A stretch of DNA of 64,000 nt from Bradyrhizobium zhanjiangense (GCF_004114935.1 NZ_CP022221.1:496001-560000), one strand, 5' to 3'. Shown: positions 8,893 through 18,003, numbered from the stretch's first letter. Notes: generated by a model from the letters alone, not told the origin. Program-made: numbers and translations.

Positions 8893-10338
8893 CTACGCGT
8901 TGCCGGCGGCTCTGAACTGCGCGCCCGCGCGCTGCAGGTTCTGCGGCAGGCTGAACAGCACCGCCTTGCGGTCGGCAACGGCGGCATGGAACTGGTCGAG
9001 TGCGATGTTGAACGCGGTGAGCGCAGCTTCCTCGATCGCGCCGTGATCGAAGCAGCGCAGCGTATCGCGCAAAATCTCGTCGGCCTCGGTTTGCATCTGA
9101 TCGAGCTCCTCGGTGGTCTCGCTCTTGCGTGCTGCTGCGATCATGTCGAGCAGGCGGTCGCGCAGATGGCTGTTGTTGTCGCGCTCGTCCTTCTTCAGGT
9201 AGCCCGCAAACCAGGCGCCGATCGAGCCCATGGCGGAGAGCGCCATCAGGCTCCACCAGATGTAATCGCTGTATTTGTCGAGAAAGGTCTTTTCCTCGCC
9301 GTCGACGAAGGCGGCGGCGCCGGGATGCACGGGGATCACTGCATCCTTGTCGGTGTCGGGTGTCTCGATCTTCGCTGCCAGCGGGAATTCCGCCACCAGT
9401 TGCTGGCGCACGGCGAAGAGCTGGCGCGTGAACGCCGCGATGGTGGTTTCGGACACACCTTTGCGCGCCACGATGTGGTGCGCGAAGCTGATCGTCTTGA
9501 CCTCTTCGTCCGGACGATCGGGCGAGCCGCCGTAAGTGCCTGCGGGAATCTCCGAGGATTCGTAGACCGGATGGTTCTGCGCGATCGCGTCGGCGGAATC
9601 GATGGCGAGGAAGGTCGGCGTGCCGCCCTCCCTGACCGATGCCGCGATCGCGTCCCCCGTGATCTTGCTGTTGACGGGACCGGCCGCGAGGTAGATGTCG
9701 GCTTTCTGCGCCTTGATCGCCTCGGCAACCTCGTTGGCCGGGAATTGCACGATCTCGACCTTGGCGGGATCGACGCCGTATTGCTGGAGGATCACCTTGA
9801 GCAGATTGACATTGGCCTGGGTGCGACCGATGACGCCAATGCGATGGCCGGCGAGCTGTGCGATCTTGGTGATCTTGGCGCCCTTCTTCTTGCCCTTGCC
9901 CGGGACGGACCACAGCACCACGACGTTCTTGCGCAGCGTCGCGACCGCCTGTGCGTTCTTCGGCACGTCGAGGTCGCCGCGCACGATGGCAAGATCGACC
10001 TTGCCTTCCGCGAGGGCATTGGCGCTGGCGGTGGCGCCGTCGGTCTGGATCGGGCGTAGCCGCACCTGGCTCTTGTTCTGCGTGAAAGCCTGGGTCAGCG
10101 CCTGCACGACCTTGACGTCATCGCTGTTGGCGGGACCAACCGCGATCTTCAGCGTCACCGGCCGCATCGCGAAGTAGTAACCGCCGGCGAGCGCACCGAT
10201 GATCGCAAGCACGAGCGCCAGAGACACGAGCGCGGTCTTCCGCGCCGCGGATCGCGGCGAAGGCGGAGAGGGCGTTTCGGCCAGGTTCAATCCCCCGGTC
10301 ATCGATCTCCCAAACAGGCGCTTCAGGCTCAGTTTCAT
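8893..10338 (-). CDS. TAXI-family (TRAP-type) solute-binding protein, membrane-anchored with a cytoplasmic C-terminal tail
   Basis: This has 481 residues. A basic N terminus is followed by a transmembrane segment at about 35-57, a periplasmic TAXI-type binding domain (opening LKIAVGPANSDD), a second transmembrane segment at about 358-378 (IWWSLMALSAMGSIGAWF) and a charged, helical tail of about 98 residues. TAXI proteins normally deliver solutes such as organic acids to TRAP permeases, and are usually plain secreted proteins; the second membrane segment plus tail is unusual. No TRAP membrane subunit gene lies nearby. It could sense a ligand and signal inward (inference). A second TAXI protein lies 1 kb away. 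Confidence 0.8.
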   Translation of the reverse strand: MKLSLKRLFGRSMTGGLNLAETPSPPSPRSAARKTALVSLALVLAIIGALAGGYYFAMRPVTLKIAVGPANSDDVKVVQALTQAFTQNKSQVRLRPIQTDGATASANALAEGKVDLAIVRGDLDVPKNAQAVATLRKNVVVLWSVPGKGKKKGAKITKIAQLAGHRIGVIGRTQANVNLLKVILQQYGVDPAKVEIVQFPANEVAEAIKAQKADIYLAAGPVNSKITGDAIAASVREGGTPTFLAIDSADAIAQNHPVYESSEIPAGTYGGSPDRPDEEVKTISFAHHIVARKGVSETTIAAFTRQLFAVRQQLVAEFPLAAKIETPDTDKDAVIPVHPGAAAFVDGEEKTFLDKYSDYIWWSLMALSAMGSIGAWFAGYLKKDERDNNSHLRDRLLDMIAAARKSETTEELDQMQTEADEILRDTLRCFDHGAIEEAALTAFNIALDQFHAAVADRKAVLFSLPQNLQRAGAQFRAAGNA

Positions 10339-10489
10339 CTTGGCCGGCGATTTACGCCGGCAATTGTAGCAAATTTCTTGTCCGGAGGGGTTACATCTCC
10401 GTCATGGTTAGCGGATGGACGAAATCCCGCATGAACCGAGCCGCCGGCACGGTGTTAGGGTAAAGTTCCCCTGAATGACGGAGGCGATC

Positions 10490-10780
10490 ATGGCAGAGCG
10501 GCTATCGGCGGAGGCGCGCAAGCAGGCGCTGGGCGGCATACCGGGCTGGGGCGAGATTTCCGGCCGCGACGCCATCGGGAAGACTTTTGTCTTCAAGGAT
10601 TTCAACCAGGCCTTCGGCTTCATGACCCGTGCGGCGCTGGTCGCCGAGAAGATGGATCACCATCCCGAATGGCGCAACGTCTACAAGACGGTGGAGGTGG
10701 TGCTGTCGACCCATGACGCCGGCGGCGTCACCGCGCGCGACATCGAGCTGGCCAAGGCGATGAACGCCATCGCCGGCTGA
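10490..10780 (+). CDS. phhB: Pterin-4a-carbinolamine dehydratase
   Basis: This 96-residue protein has the family's catalytic HHPEW motif (H57, H58, P59, W61) and the FNQAFGFM helix. The enzyme dehydrates 4a-hydroxy-tetrahydropterin during cofactor recycling for aromatic amino acid hydroxylases and can also act as a transcription coactivator. I prefer the ATG at 10490 over the in-frame ATG at 10475 because GGAGG at 10480-10484 sits five bases before it. No phenylalanine hydroxylase gene is visible in the window. Confidence 0.9.
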   Translation: MAERLSAEARKQALGGIPGWGEISGRDAIGKTFVFKDFNQAFGFMTRAALVAEKMDHHPEWRNVYKTVEVVLSTHDAGGVTARDIELAKAMNAIAG

Positions 10781-10815
10781 CAGCTGGCTGACACTTGACT
10801 GACACTTGGCTGACG
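10774..10815. repeat. Short tandem repeat of a TGGCTGACACT-like unit
   Basis: The unit GGCTGACA / TGGCTGACACT / TGACTGACACT / TGGCTGACGTCT occurs four times in a row starting over the phhB stop codon. Imperfect 11-12 base copies; the function is unknown. Confidence 0.6.
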
Positions 10816-10902
10816 TCTTGCAGGCCGCAGGCTCATCCCCATCTTGTGATCAGCAGGCAACGTGGCGATCCGCCGCTCGGCCTGAACGGGGAGTTTTCGA
10901 GC

Positions 10903-11280
10903 ATGGCTGCCGAACACAGCGTCGGCTTTGAGCCCGCCGATCGGCTCGCGCAAGACCGGGAGGGCGTTCGCCGCCGCTTCTGGCGCAAGCTGAAGCGCGT
11001 CGCCGCGCAACTGCCGTTCGCCGAAGACCTGCTCGCCGCCTATTACTGCGCCTTCGACCGGCAGACGCCGCGCCATGTTCAGGCCTCGCTGCTCGGCGCG
11101 ATCGCCTATTTCATCCTGCCATTCGACTTCGTCGCTGATGTGATGCCGGTCCTCGGTTTCGCCGATGATGCCGCCGTGCTCGCCACCGCCATCCGCATGG
11201 TCGCCGGCCACATCACGAACGAGCACCGCGAGGCTGCCCGTGCCGCACTGAAGCGCGGTGTGGAAGAGGCGGAGGAGTAA
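10903..11280 (+). CDS. YkvA family protein (DUF1232)
   Basis: Starting at the ATG at 10903 this has 125 residues. The core region from about residue 50 (AYYCAFDRQTP, LLGAIAYFILPFDFVADVMPVLGFADD) is the DUF1232 signature: a hydrophobic helix and the P-x-D-x-x-P-D/V loop. The family is small, membrane-associated and of unknown function. An upstream in-frame start would add 36 residues derived from intergenic sequence including the tandem repeat, so it is not used; GGGGAG about 10 bases before 10903 fits as a ribosome site. It follows phhB on the same strand. Confidence 0.85.
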   Translation: MAAEHSVGFEPADRLAQDREGVRRRFWRKLKRVAAQLPFAEDLLAAYYCAFDRQTPRHVQASLLGAIAYFILPFDFVADVMPVLGFADDAAVLATAIRMVAGHITNEHREAARAALKRGVEEAEE

Positions 11281-11342
11281 GCGTTGTTGACAGCGCGCCG
11301 CCGCCATATCCTCCGGCGACACCGAGAGGAGTGACGGCGCCA

Positions 11343-12500
11343 CTACTTCTTTTCCCCCGCCCGCGCGTTCGCTGCGTCCCAAGCCTGGAATTGCTTGAAC
11401 AGCGCTTCCTTGTCCGCATCGGATACCTGCGCGGCCGCCGGGCTCTGCTTCAGGAACGCTTCGAAGCGCTGGCGCGTCACCGGCTCGACGCCGTGCTTGT
11501 CGAGCCATTGCTGCGCCACCGGCAATCTGTTCCAGCCCGACAGCGGCGCCGCGAGCGAGACCTCCTTCCACTTGGGATGGAAGGGCGGGTTCTGCAGCGA
11601 CGGAAATTTCGTGAAGAACGCGTCCACGAACAACGCAAGCTTGCGATAGCGCTCGGTGTTGGGTGCCCAATTGTAAGCCGCAAGCACCGCAGGGACTGCA
11701 ATGGTGTCCACGCTCTCGCCTTCCTTGATCAGGTTCGGATAGTCCTTGGCGGTCAGCGTTGCCGGCAGATAGTCGCTCTGGAGCGGCTTTGCATAGTCGA
11801 CCCTTGCGAGATGGAAGCGGCCGTCATTGCCGAAGGTCGAGACCGACTTGTACGGCTTGCCGCCGACCACGATGACGGCGTCGATCTCGCCGGCCTTCAG
11901 CTTCTCCATCGCGATGCGCTGCTCGACATAGACGAATTTCGCCTTGATGCCGAGCCGCTCGAACACGGTGAGCGCCGTGACGAAGGTACCGCCGTTCGGC
12001 AGGTCCACGCTCACCGTCTTGCCTTCGAGGTCTTTGAGTGTCGCGACCGATCTCGGCGCGATCACCTGCATCTCCTCATTGTAGAGCTTCGTGACATAGG
12101 TGAACTGCTTCTTGATGTCCTTGGCAAAACCCTTGCGCTCGAGATAGTCGAGCGTGTCGGCGCGCACGATGCCGAGATCGACACCTTGCAGGAACAAGAT
12201 GTCGGCGACGCTCTGCACCGAGCCGCGGCCGACGATCGGCAGCACGCGGATCTTGTTGCCGTCGTCGAGCACGGAAGCGAGGTCGGCGCCGAATTGCACA
12301 TAGGTGCCGCCGATCGTGCCGGTGATCAGCGTCACCGTGTTGGCGTTCAACGCCTGCTTGGTCGAGCTCGAGCCGAACTGGAAGATGGCCTTCAGGCCGT
12401 CCGAGACCTTGGCCGGATCGTACTCGGTCTGGTCAGCGCGTGCCGCAAAGGCACAGATCGTCATGATGGCGGCAAGCGCCATTCCCAAAGCGTTACGCAT
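11343..12500 (-). CDS. TAXI-family (TRAP-type) periplasmic solute-binding protein
   Basis: This 385-residue protein opens with a signal peptide of about 22 residues ending AFAARA. The binding domain begins with the TITGTIGGTYVQFGADLA segment typical of TAXI proteins and continues with GVDLGIVRADTLDY. It should bind a small anion in the periplasm for a tripartite TRAP transporter, but no membrane subunits are encoded nearby. The Sel1-repeat gene lies 23 bases upstream on the same strand, so the two are probably co-transcribed. Substrate unknown. Confidence 0.85.
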   Translation of the reverse strand: MRNALGMALAAIMTICAFAARADQTEYDPAKVSDGLKAIFQFGSSSTKQALNANTVTLITGTIGGTYVQFGADLASVLDDGNKIRVLPIVGRGSVQSVADILFLQGVDLGIVRADTLDYLERKGFAKDIKKQFTYVTKLYNEEMQVIAPRSVATLKDLEGKTVSVDLPNGGTFVTALTVFERLGIKAKFVYVEQRIAMEKLKAGEIDAVIVVGGKPYKSVSTFGNDGRFHLARVDYAKPLQSDYLPATLTAKDYPNLIKEGESVDTIAVPAVLAAYNWAPNTERYRKLALFVDAFFTKFPSLQNPPFHPKWKEVSLAAPLSGWNRLPVAQQWLDKHGVEPVTRQRFEAFLKQSPAAAQVSDADKEALFKQFQAWDAANARAGEKK

Positions 12501-12523
12501 GATGTCCTCTAAAAATTAAATTA

Positions 12524-13384
12524 CTAGTTCTGAAGCTGGACAAGGCGCTGCCGCGCCTCCGTCGATCCGAGTGCCGCGGCCTTCTGGTACCACTCGCGCG
12601 CGGCGGTCGCGTCGGCAGCGATGCGCCGCGCGTCGCTGGTGCCCAGCACGGCCGGGTCATAGGTTTGAGCCAGCAGGAACGCCGCCGTGGCATCCTGTGC
12701 ATTGGCCGCGCGTTCGAGCAGCAGGCGGGCTGCAGAAATGTCGCCAACCCCCAACAGGCTCTTCGCGCGCGTCATTAGCCCGGCCAGGGTGTCGGCGTCG
12801 AGCGTCTTGGCGGGCTGAGAGGGCGCAGGTGGCGGCGCGACGGGCGCGGGCAGAGGCGCAGGCGTCTGGGCTTGCAGCGCGGTCTGATAGGCGGTCGCGA
12901 TCGCTTCGCGGCTCGGCGTTGACGGTGCAGGGAAATCCTGCGCGTCAGCGCTCGCCAGCCTTGCGTCGGTCACGTGCGCCGGATCCTTGCGCGGGTTCTG
13001 CGGTACGGCCAGCGCGTTGGCCGAGGCCACCACCTGCTCCAGCGCGACACCCACCGAGCCACCGGCATCGAAGATGCCGCGAAGGTCGGACTGAAACAGC
13101 GCGGCCAGAACTGCCAGGGTGGATGCGACGAGAACGGCTGCCAGAACGCCCGCAAGAACACGCGGGACAATTCTGACCCGGGGACGCAATTCCAGCGGGG
13201 TATATTCGTCCGGGTCCGGGGCACCGAGCGGATCGGACAGGAACAGTGGTATTGGATCGTCCGGCGACAGATCGAGCCGTGCGGCGCGCGCACGGATGTA
13301 GGATGCGGTGGACGGATGTGATGCGGCTTGATCGGAATCGAATGCCCTCGATTCCCTGGACGCACGGAAGGCCGTCGTCTCCAT
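12524..13384 (-). CDS. Single-pass membrane protein with Sel1/TPR-like C-terminal repeats
   Basis: The chosen start gives 286 residues: an acidic/polar cytoplasmic N part, one transmembrane helix at about 74-97, a Pro/Ala-rich linker, and a C-terminal region with Ala-rich helical repeats (SAARLLLERAANAQ, AREWYQKAAALGSTEAR) of Sel1/TPR type. Such repeats mediate protein contacts in the periplasm or cell envelope. GGGGAG seven bases before the ATG supports this start over the upstream ones in the longer frame. It is 23 bases upstream of the TAXI gene and may work with it (inference). Confidence 0.72.
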   Translation of the reverse strand: METTAFRASRESRAFDSDQAASHPSTASYIRARAARLDLSPDDPIPLFLSDPLGAPDPDEYTPLELRPRVRIVPRVLAGVLAAVLVASTLAVLAALFQSDLRGIFDAGGSVGVALEQVVASANALAVPQNPRKDPAHVTDARLASADAQDFPAPSTPSREAIATAYQTALQAQTPAPLPAPVAPPPAPSQPAKTLDADTLAGLMTRAKSLLGVGDISAARLLLERAANAQDATAAFLLAQTYDPAVLGTSDARRIAADATAAREWYQKAAALGSTEARQRLVQLQN

Positions 13385-13781
13385 GGTGATGCTCCCCAAG
13401 ACTGACACGACGCGGGGCATACCGGTTTCAGTTTTTTTGTTGTTGTCCAGGAGCGCCCAGCAAACTGGAACCGGTAAATCGCAGTTTGAATCAGTCCAAA
13501 AAGCGACGGCGATTGGGGCGAATCGGGAAAAATTTGGGTTTGATTCGGGCGAGGTTGCGGAATGCACCGCAATTTTGCCAGCGGTGGTTGAGGAGACCTT
13601 ACCAAGTGGCGACGTGCGCGCGGAGTGCCATCAACTCAGCTGTCATGCCCAGGCTTGACCTGAGCATCGAGTCGCCGCGACCTATCGATCAATCGCAATC
13701 GTCTCGGAGTAACTGGATCGCCCGGTCAAGCCGGGCGATGACAGTTGAGTGTGTCGAAACAGCCTCGTGATGACACTGTCA
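13385..13781. other. Intergenic gap of 397 bases
   Basis: No gene is seen. The gap holds the leader of the Sel1-repeat gene at its left, a family E repeat at 13640-13744, and a perfect palindrome CGTGATGACA-C-TGTCATCACG at 13766-13786 that reaches into the stop codon of the next gene. Confidence 0.6.
13640..13744. repeat. Palindromic repeat family E, copy
   Basis: The left end CTGTCATGCCCAGGCTTGACC is matched by GGTCAAGCC-GGGC-ATGACAG at the right end with small bulges. It belongs to the GTCAT...CCGGGC...TGACC type seen again at 16671. Confidence 0.75.
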
Positions 13782-14756
13782 TCACGGGTGCAAAATCACC
13801 TTTCCCATCGCCTGACGTCCCGCGAGCACCTTCAACGCGTCCGCGGTCTGGGCCAGCGGGAAGGTGCGGTCGACATGCGATGAGATCTTGCCTTCGGCCG
13901 TCCACTTCACGAGCTTCTCCAGATTGGCGCGGTTCTTGGCCGGGTTGAGCCGGGTCCAGGCACCCCAGAACACGCCGCGGATGTCGCAGCCCTTCAGCAG
14001 TGCGAGGTTCAGCGGCATCTTCGGAATGTCGCCGGCGGCAAAGCCGATCACGAGGAAGCGGCCTTCCCAGGCGATCGAGCGCAGCGCCTGCTCGGCATAG
14101 GCGCCGCCCACGGGATCGAAGATGATGTCGACGCCTTTGCCATCGGTGAGCTTGCGCAAGCCTTCCTTCAAGTCTTCCTTGGCGTAATTGAGCGTCAGCT
14201 CTGCGCCGTGCGCCCTGGCGAATTCGAGCTTCTCGTCCGACGAAGCGCAGGCAATCACCTTCAGGCCCATCAGCTTGCCGAGCTCGCAGGCAGCAAGGCC
14301 GGTGCCGCCGGCTGCGCCCAGCACCGCGAGTGTTTCGCCGGGCTTCGGGCTCGCGCGATCTTCCAGCGCATGCAGCGCAGTGCCGTAGATGATGATGATG
14401 CCGGCCGCGCGATCATAGTCGAGATTGTCGGGGATCTTCACGATCGATGCCGCCGGCAGCGCGATCTTCTCGCGTGCGCCGTTGTGGCCGCAGGAGGCGA
14501 CGACGCGATCGCCAACCTTCAGGTCAGTCACGCCAGCGCCGATGCTCTCGATCACGCCGGCGACTTCGGCGGCCGGCGAGAATGGGAACGGCGGCTTAAT
14601 CTGATACTTGCCCTGGATCATCAGGATGTCGAAGAAGTTCAACGCCGCCGCCTTGATCGCGATCACGGCTTCGCCGGGCCCTGCCACCGGATCCGGCACG
14701 TCGGCCAGAACGAGATCGTCGGGCTGGCAATATTGCGAGCAGAGGATGGCTTTCAT
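13782..14756 (-). CDS. Quinone oxidoreductase-like zinc-independent MDR (NADPH:quinone reductase family)
   Basis: The 324 residues show the medium-chain dehydrogenase layout: an N-terminal GroES-like domain with NFFDILMIQG and EVAGVIESIG, then a Rossmann domain with GAAGGTG at 147-153 for NADPH. The zinc-ligand cysteines of alcohol dehydrogenases are absent, as in QOR enzymes. It should reduce quinones or enoyl/enone compounds in the cytosol; the substrate is unknown. It diverges from the DECR-like SDR gene, with a family A repeat between them. Confidence 0.85.
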   Translation of the reverse strand: MKAILCSQYCQPDDLVLADVPDPVAGPGEAVIAIKAAALNFFDILMIQGKYQIKPPFPFSPAAEVAGVIESIGAGVTDLKVGDRVVASCGHNGAREKIALPAASIVKIPDNLDYDRAAGIIIIYGTALHALEDRASPKPGETLAVLGAAGGTGLAACELGKLMGLKVIACASSDEKLEFARAHGAELTLNYAKEDLKEGLRKLTDGKGVDIIFDPVGGAYAEQALRSIAWEGRFLVIGFAAGDIPKMPLNLALLKGCDIRGVFWGAWTRLNPAKNRANLEKLVKWTAEGKISSHVDRTFPLAQTADALKVLAGRQAMGKVILHP

Positions 14757-14866
14757 GGCGGCACCTGGGCGTTTCGAGTGGAATTATAGTTGGCCCGGTT
14801 TTGCCGGATTTAGGCACGGGCGACAATCCGGTTTCTTTGCCAAAGCGACGCGCCGGCCTATCCTCA

Positions 14867-14947
14867 CGTCATTGCGAGCGCAGCGAAGCAATCCAGGGTC
14901 CGTGCGGCGGAAATAGTCTGGATTGCTTCGCTGTGCTCGCAATGACG
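14867..14947. repeat. Palindromic repeat family A, copy 2
   Basis: CGTCATTGCGAGCG ... CTCGCAATGACG inverted ends with inner AAGCAATCCAG / CTGGATTGCTT. It lies between two divergent genes and ends 28 bases before the SDR start, so it must sit in or next to both promoters. Confidence 0.9.
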
Positions 14948-14974
14948 GAGCGAGAAGGAAAGAGGATTCAAACG

Positions 14975-15814
14975 ATGTTTGAAACAAGCCTGCTCAAGGA
15001 CAAACGCATCCTCGTCACTGGCGGCGGCTCGGGCCTCGGCGCTGCGATGGGCCGTCGCTTCCTCGCGCTCGGCGCCGAGCTCGTGATCTGCGGCCGCAAG
15101 CTCGATCGGCTCGACGCAACGGCGAGTGAGATGCGCGAAGAGGCCGGCGGCAAGGTCACGACCATCGCCTGCGATATCCGCGACGGTGCCGCCGTCGACA
15201 ACATGATGGATCAGATCTGGCGCGAAGCGCCGCTCGATATCCTCGTTAACAACGCCGCCGCGACCTTCATCGCGCAGAGCGAGCATCTCTCCTTTCGCGC
15301 GGCGGACGCGATCCTCGCGCCCACACTGCACGGCGCGATGTATTGCACGCTCGCCGCCGGCAGGCGCTGGATCGAGGGCAAGCATGGCGGCGTCGTGCTG
15401 TCGATCCTCTCGACCTCGACCATCACCGGCCGCGCCTTCACCGTGCCGTCGGCGATGGCGAAGTCGGCGGTGCTGGCGATGACCAAAAGTCTCGCCGTGG
15501 AATGGGGGCCTAAGGGCATCCGCACCGTCGCCATCGCGCCCGGACCGTTCCCGACCGCCGGCGCATCCGGGCAACTCCGCCCCGAGGGCCGCGATGAAGG
15601 TTGGACTGCGCGCAACCCGCTCGGCCGCACCGGCGAGCACGGCGAACTTGCCGATCTCGCCAGCTTCCTGATCTCGGACCGGGCCGGCTATATCAATGGC
15701 GAGATGGTGGTGATCGACGGCGGCGCGCATTTGCGCAGTTCCGGGGCCGAGGACCTGCTCGGCTGGAGCGAGGCGCAGTGGGCCGCCCAGCGCGCCGCGC
15801 GATCCAAGGCCTAG
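14975..15814 (+). CDS. Short-chain dehydrogenase/reductase, 2,4-dienoyl-CoA reductase-like
   Basis: The ATG at 14975, preceded by AAGAGGA, gives 279 residues. The NADP-binding TGGGSGLG lies at 15-22 and NNAA at 92-95. At the place of the usual Tyr-x3-Lys pair the protein has Ser159-x3-Lys163 (PSAMAK), as in mitochondrial-type 2,4-dienoyl-CoA reductases (PSASAK). These enzymes reduce dienoyl-CoA in oxidation of unsaturated fatty acids. The longer upstream frame runs through the repeat and is rejected. A different acyl-CoA or ketone substrate is possible. Confidence 0.82.
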   Translation: MFETSLLKDKRILVTGGGSGLGAAMGRRFLALGAELVICGRKLDRLDATASEMREEAGGKVTTIACDIRDGAAVDNMMDQIWREAPLDILVNNAAATFIAQSEHLSFRAADAILAPTLHGAMYCTLAAGRRWIEGKHGGVVLSILSTSTITGRAFTVPSAMAKSAVLAMTKSLAVEWGPKGIRTVAIAPGPFPTAGASGQLRPEGRDEGWTARNPLGRTGEHGELADLASFLISDRAGYINGEMVVIDGGAHLRSSGAEDLLGWSEAQWAAQRAARSKA

Positions 15815-15929
15815 TGCTAACAAACCTGCTAACTACCTTCCCAAATTGGACTTTCGCGGCTATCCCTGCCCGGGGACAAAACGCGGCCGGGCCATCTTCC
15901 AGTCACAATATTGAGGGAACCACTCCAGC

Positions 15930-16589
15930 ATGTGGCGGGTGCTAGCTTTCGTTTTGATGATCGGCATGATGACGTGCGGGATCGCCGATCTCGCGCGGGC
16001 GCAGACGGCGCAACCAGCGCCGAAGGCGACACCGAAACCGGCCGCGCCGGCGGCCAGTACAACCGCCAACACCCACGCAAAGACGGCTGCGAAGCCAGAG
16101 AGCAAACCGGCCGCCCCGACCGCGGCGGTTGCGGGCGGCGCGGAACCAACCCTGATCGGCCAGTTCGGCACCTGGGGCGCCTATTCGGCCACGCCCAACG
16201 GCAAGAAGGTCTGCTTCGCGCTGGCCAAGCCCTCGTCGTCGAAGACCAACCCGCCGAACCGGCCGCGCGATCCCGCCTATGCGTTCGTGTCGACCCGGCC
16301 GGCCGAGAAGGTCAATAACGAAGTCTCGGTCATGATCGGCTATGCGCTGAAACCAGGCTCGGAATCGACGGTCGAGGTCGGCGGCGCTGCTTTCGCCATG
16401 TATACGCAGGGCGACGGCCTCTGGATCAAGAACGCGGCCGAGGAGGAGCGGATGGTCGAAGCCATGCGCAAATCCGCCGATCTCGTGGTCAAGGGCGTCT
16501 CGGCCAAGGGCACCGAGACGACCGACACCTTCTCGCTGAAGGGCCTCGCCCAGGCGCTCGATAAGATCGCCCAGGACTGCAGGCGGTGA
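15930..16589 (+). CDS. Invasion-associated locus B (IalB)-like secreted protein
   Basis: This 219-residue protein has a signal peptide of about 24 residues (ending LARA), a Pro/Ala/Lys-rich linker to about residue 70, and a C-terminal domain opening with IGQFGTWGAYSA and containing KKVCFALAK, followed by a final AQDC. This is the IalB family arrangement, periplasmic or surface proteins named from Bartonella and widespread in rhizobia, where the role is not clear. The conserved Cys near the start and end of the domain may form a disulfide. Confidence 0.8.
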   Translation: MWRVLAFVLMIGMMTCGIADLARAQTAQPAPKATPKPAAPAASTTANTHAKTAAKPESKPAAPTAAVAGGAEPTLIGQFGTWGAYSATPNGKKVCFALAKPSSSKTNPPNRPRDPAYAFVSTRPAEKVNNEVSVMIGYALKPGSESTVEVGGAAFAMYTQGDGLWIKNAAEEERMVEAMRKSADLVVKGVSAKGTETTDTFSLKGLAQALDKIAQDCRR

Positions 16590-16670
16590 GCCGGCGGCGT
16601 TAAGGCTGCGGGCGATAAGGTCGCAATCGGCTGTTCCGGTTGCTATATAGGGGTATCCCAAAGGTGCTGC

Positions 16671-16757
16671 CGTCATGGCCGGGCTTGTCCCGGCCATCCA
16701 CGCGCTGGCTCCGGGCGGGAAAGAACGTGGATGCCCGGGACAAGCCCGGCCATGACG
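16671..16757. repeat. Palindromic repeat family E, copy
   Basis: A nearly perfect inverted repeat: CGTCATGGCCGGGCTTGTCC at the left and GGACAAGCCCGGCCATGACG at the right, with an inner ATCCACG / CGTGGAT pair. It ends 26 bases before the rlmN start. Confidence 0.9.
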
Positions 16758-16782
16758 AGACAGCAGCAATCTCAGGCAACCG

Positions 16783-17976
16783 ATGACCGAGCCGCACAAC
16801 GCAACATTGGTGGAGAAGACTCCGCTCGAAACCTATGTGCCGCCGGCAAAACCGTCGCTGATCGGTCTGTCGCGCACCGAGCTTGCCGATCGTCTCGGCG
16901 AGATCGGCGTCGCGCCGGCACAGCGCAAGATGCGCGTGCAGCAGCTGTGGCACTGGCTCTATTTCCGCGGCGCCCAGAGTTTTGACGAGATGACCTCGAT
17001 CTCGAAGGGCATTCGCGCCGAGCTCGCCCAGCATTTCACGGTCGACCGGCCCGAGGTCGTGGCCGAGCAGATCTCCAACGACGGCACGCGGAAATGGCTG
17101 CTGCGGCTGCCGAGCGGCGACAATGTCGAGAAGGCGCACGAGGTCGAGTGCGTCTACATCCCCGAGACCGACCGCGGCACGCTCTGCGTCTCCTCGCAGG
17201 TCGGCTGCACGCTGAACTGCGCCTTCTGCCACACCGGCACCCAGCGTCTGGTCCGCAATCTCACCGCCGGCGAGATCGTCGGACAGGTGATGGTCGCGCG
17301 GGATCGCCTGAATGATTGGGCCGATCGCGAGGACGGCACGCGCCGCGTCACCAACATCGTGATGATGGGCATGGGCGAGCCGCTCTACAATTTCGACGCG
17401 GTGCGCGATGCGCTGCTCATCGTCGGCGACAACGAAGGCATCGGCATCTCCCGCCGCCGCATCACGCTGTCGACCTCGGGCGTGGTGCCGAACATCGTCC
17501 GCGCCGGCGAGGAGATCGGCGTGATGCTGGCGATCTCGCTGCACGCGGTGCGCGACGAGCTGCGCAACGAGCTCGTGCCGCTCAACCGCAAATATCCGAT
17601 CAAGGAGCTGCTGCAGGTCTGCCGCGACTATCCCGGTGCCTCGAACGCGCGCCGCATCACCTTCGAATACGTGATGCTCAAGGGCGTCAATGATTCGCTC
17701 GATGACGCGAAGCTGCTGGTGAAGCTGCTCAAGGGCATTCCGGCCAAGATCAACCTGATCCCGTTCAATCCCTGGCCCGGCACCGCCTATGAGTGCTCGG
17801 ATTGGGATCAGATCGAAAAATTCTCCGAATACATCTTCAATGCCGGCTATTCCTCGCCGGTGCGCACCCCGCGCGGCCGCGACATTCTAGCCGCCTGCGG
17901 CCAGCTCAAGTCGGAGACGGAAAAGCTCTCGGCCAGGGAACGCCAGGCGCTGCGCGCCATGGCGATGACGGACTAG
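16783..17976 (+). CDS. rlmN: Dual-specificity 23S rRNA/tRNA adenine-C2 methyltransferase RlmN
   Basis: This 397-residue radical SAM enzyme carries CxxxCxxC as C142-x3-C146-x2-C149 (CTLNCAFC), then [14 protein letters not shown] and the [10 protein letters not shown] segment characteristic of RlmN. The catalytic C-terminal Cys is expected in the final region (AACGQL). It methylates A2503 of 23S rRNA and A37 of some tRNAs through a methyl-cysteine intermediate, and affects translation accuracy. The family length is about 370-400. The gene starts 26 bases after a palindromic repeat. Confidence 0.96.
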   Translation: MTEPHNATLVEKTPLETYVPPAKPSLIGLSRTELADRLGEIGVAPAQRKMRVQQLWHWLYFRGAQSFDEMTSISKGIRAELAQHFTVDRPEVVAEQISNDGTRKWLLRLPSGDNVEKAHEVECVYIPETDRGTLCVSSQVGCTLNCAFCHTGTQRLVRNLTAGEIVGQVMVARDRLNDWADREDGTRRVTNIVMMGMGEPLYNFDAVRDALLIVGDNEGIGISRRRITLSTSGVVPNIVRAGEEIGVMLAISLHAVRDELRNELVPLNRKYPIKELLQVCRDYPGASNARRITFEYVMLKGVNDSLDDAKLLVKLLKGIPAKINLIPFNPWPGTAYECSDWDQIEKFSEYIFNAGYSSPVRTPRGRDILAACGQLKSETEKLSARERQALRAMAMTD

Positions 17977-18003
17977 CGGATCATGCTCGCGCTCTCGCAT
18001 CCT

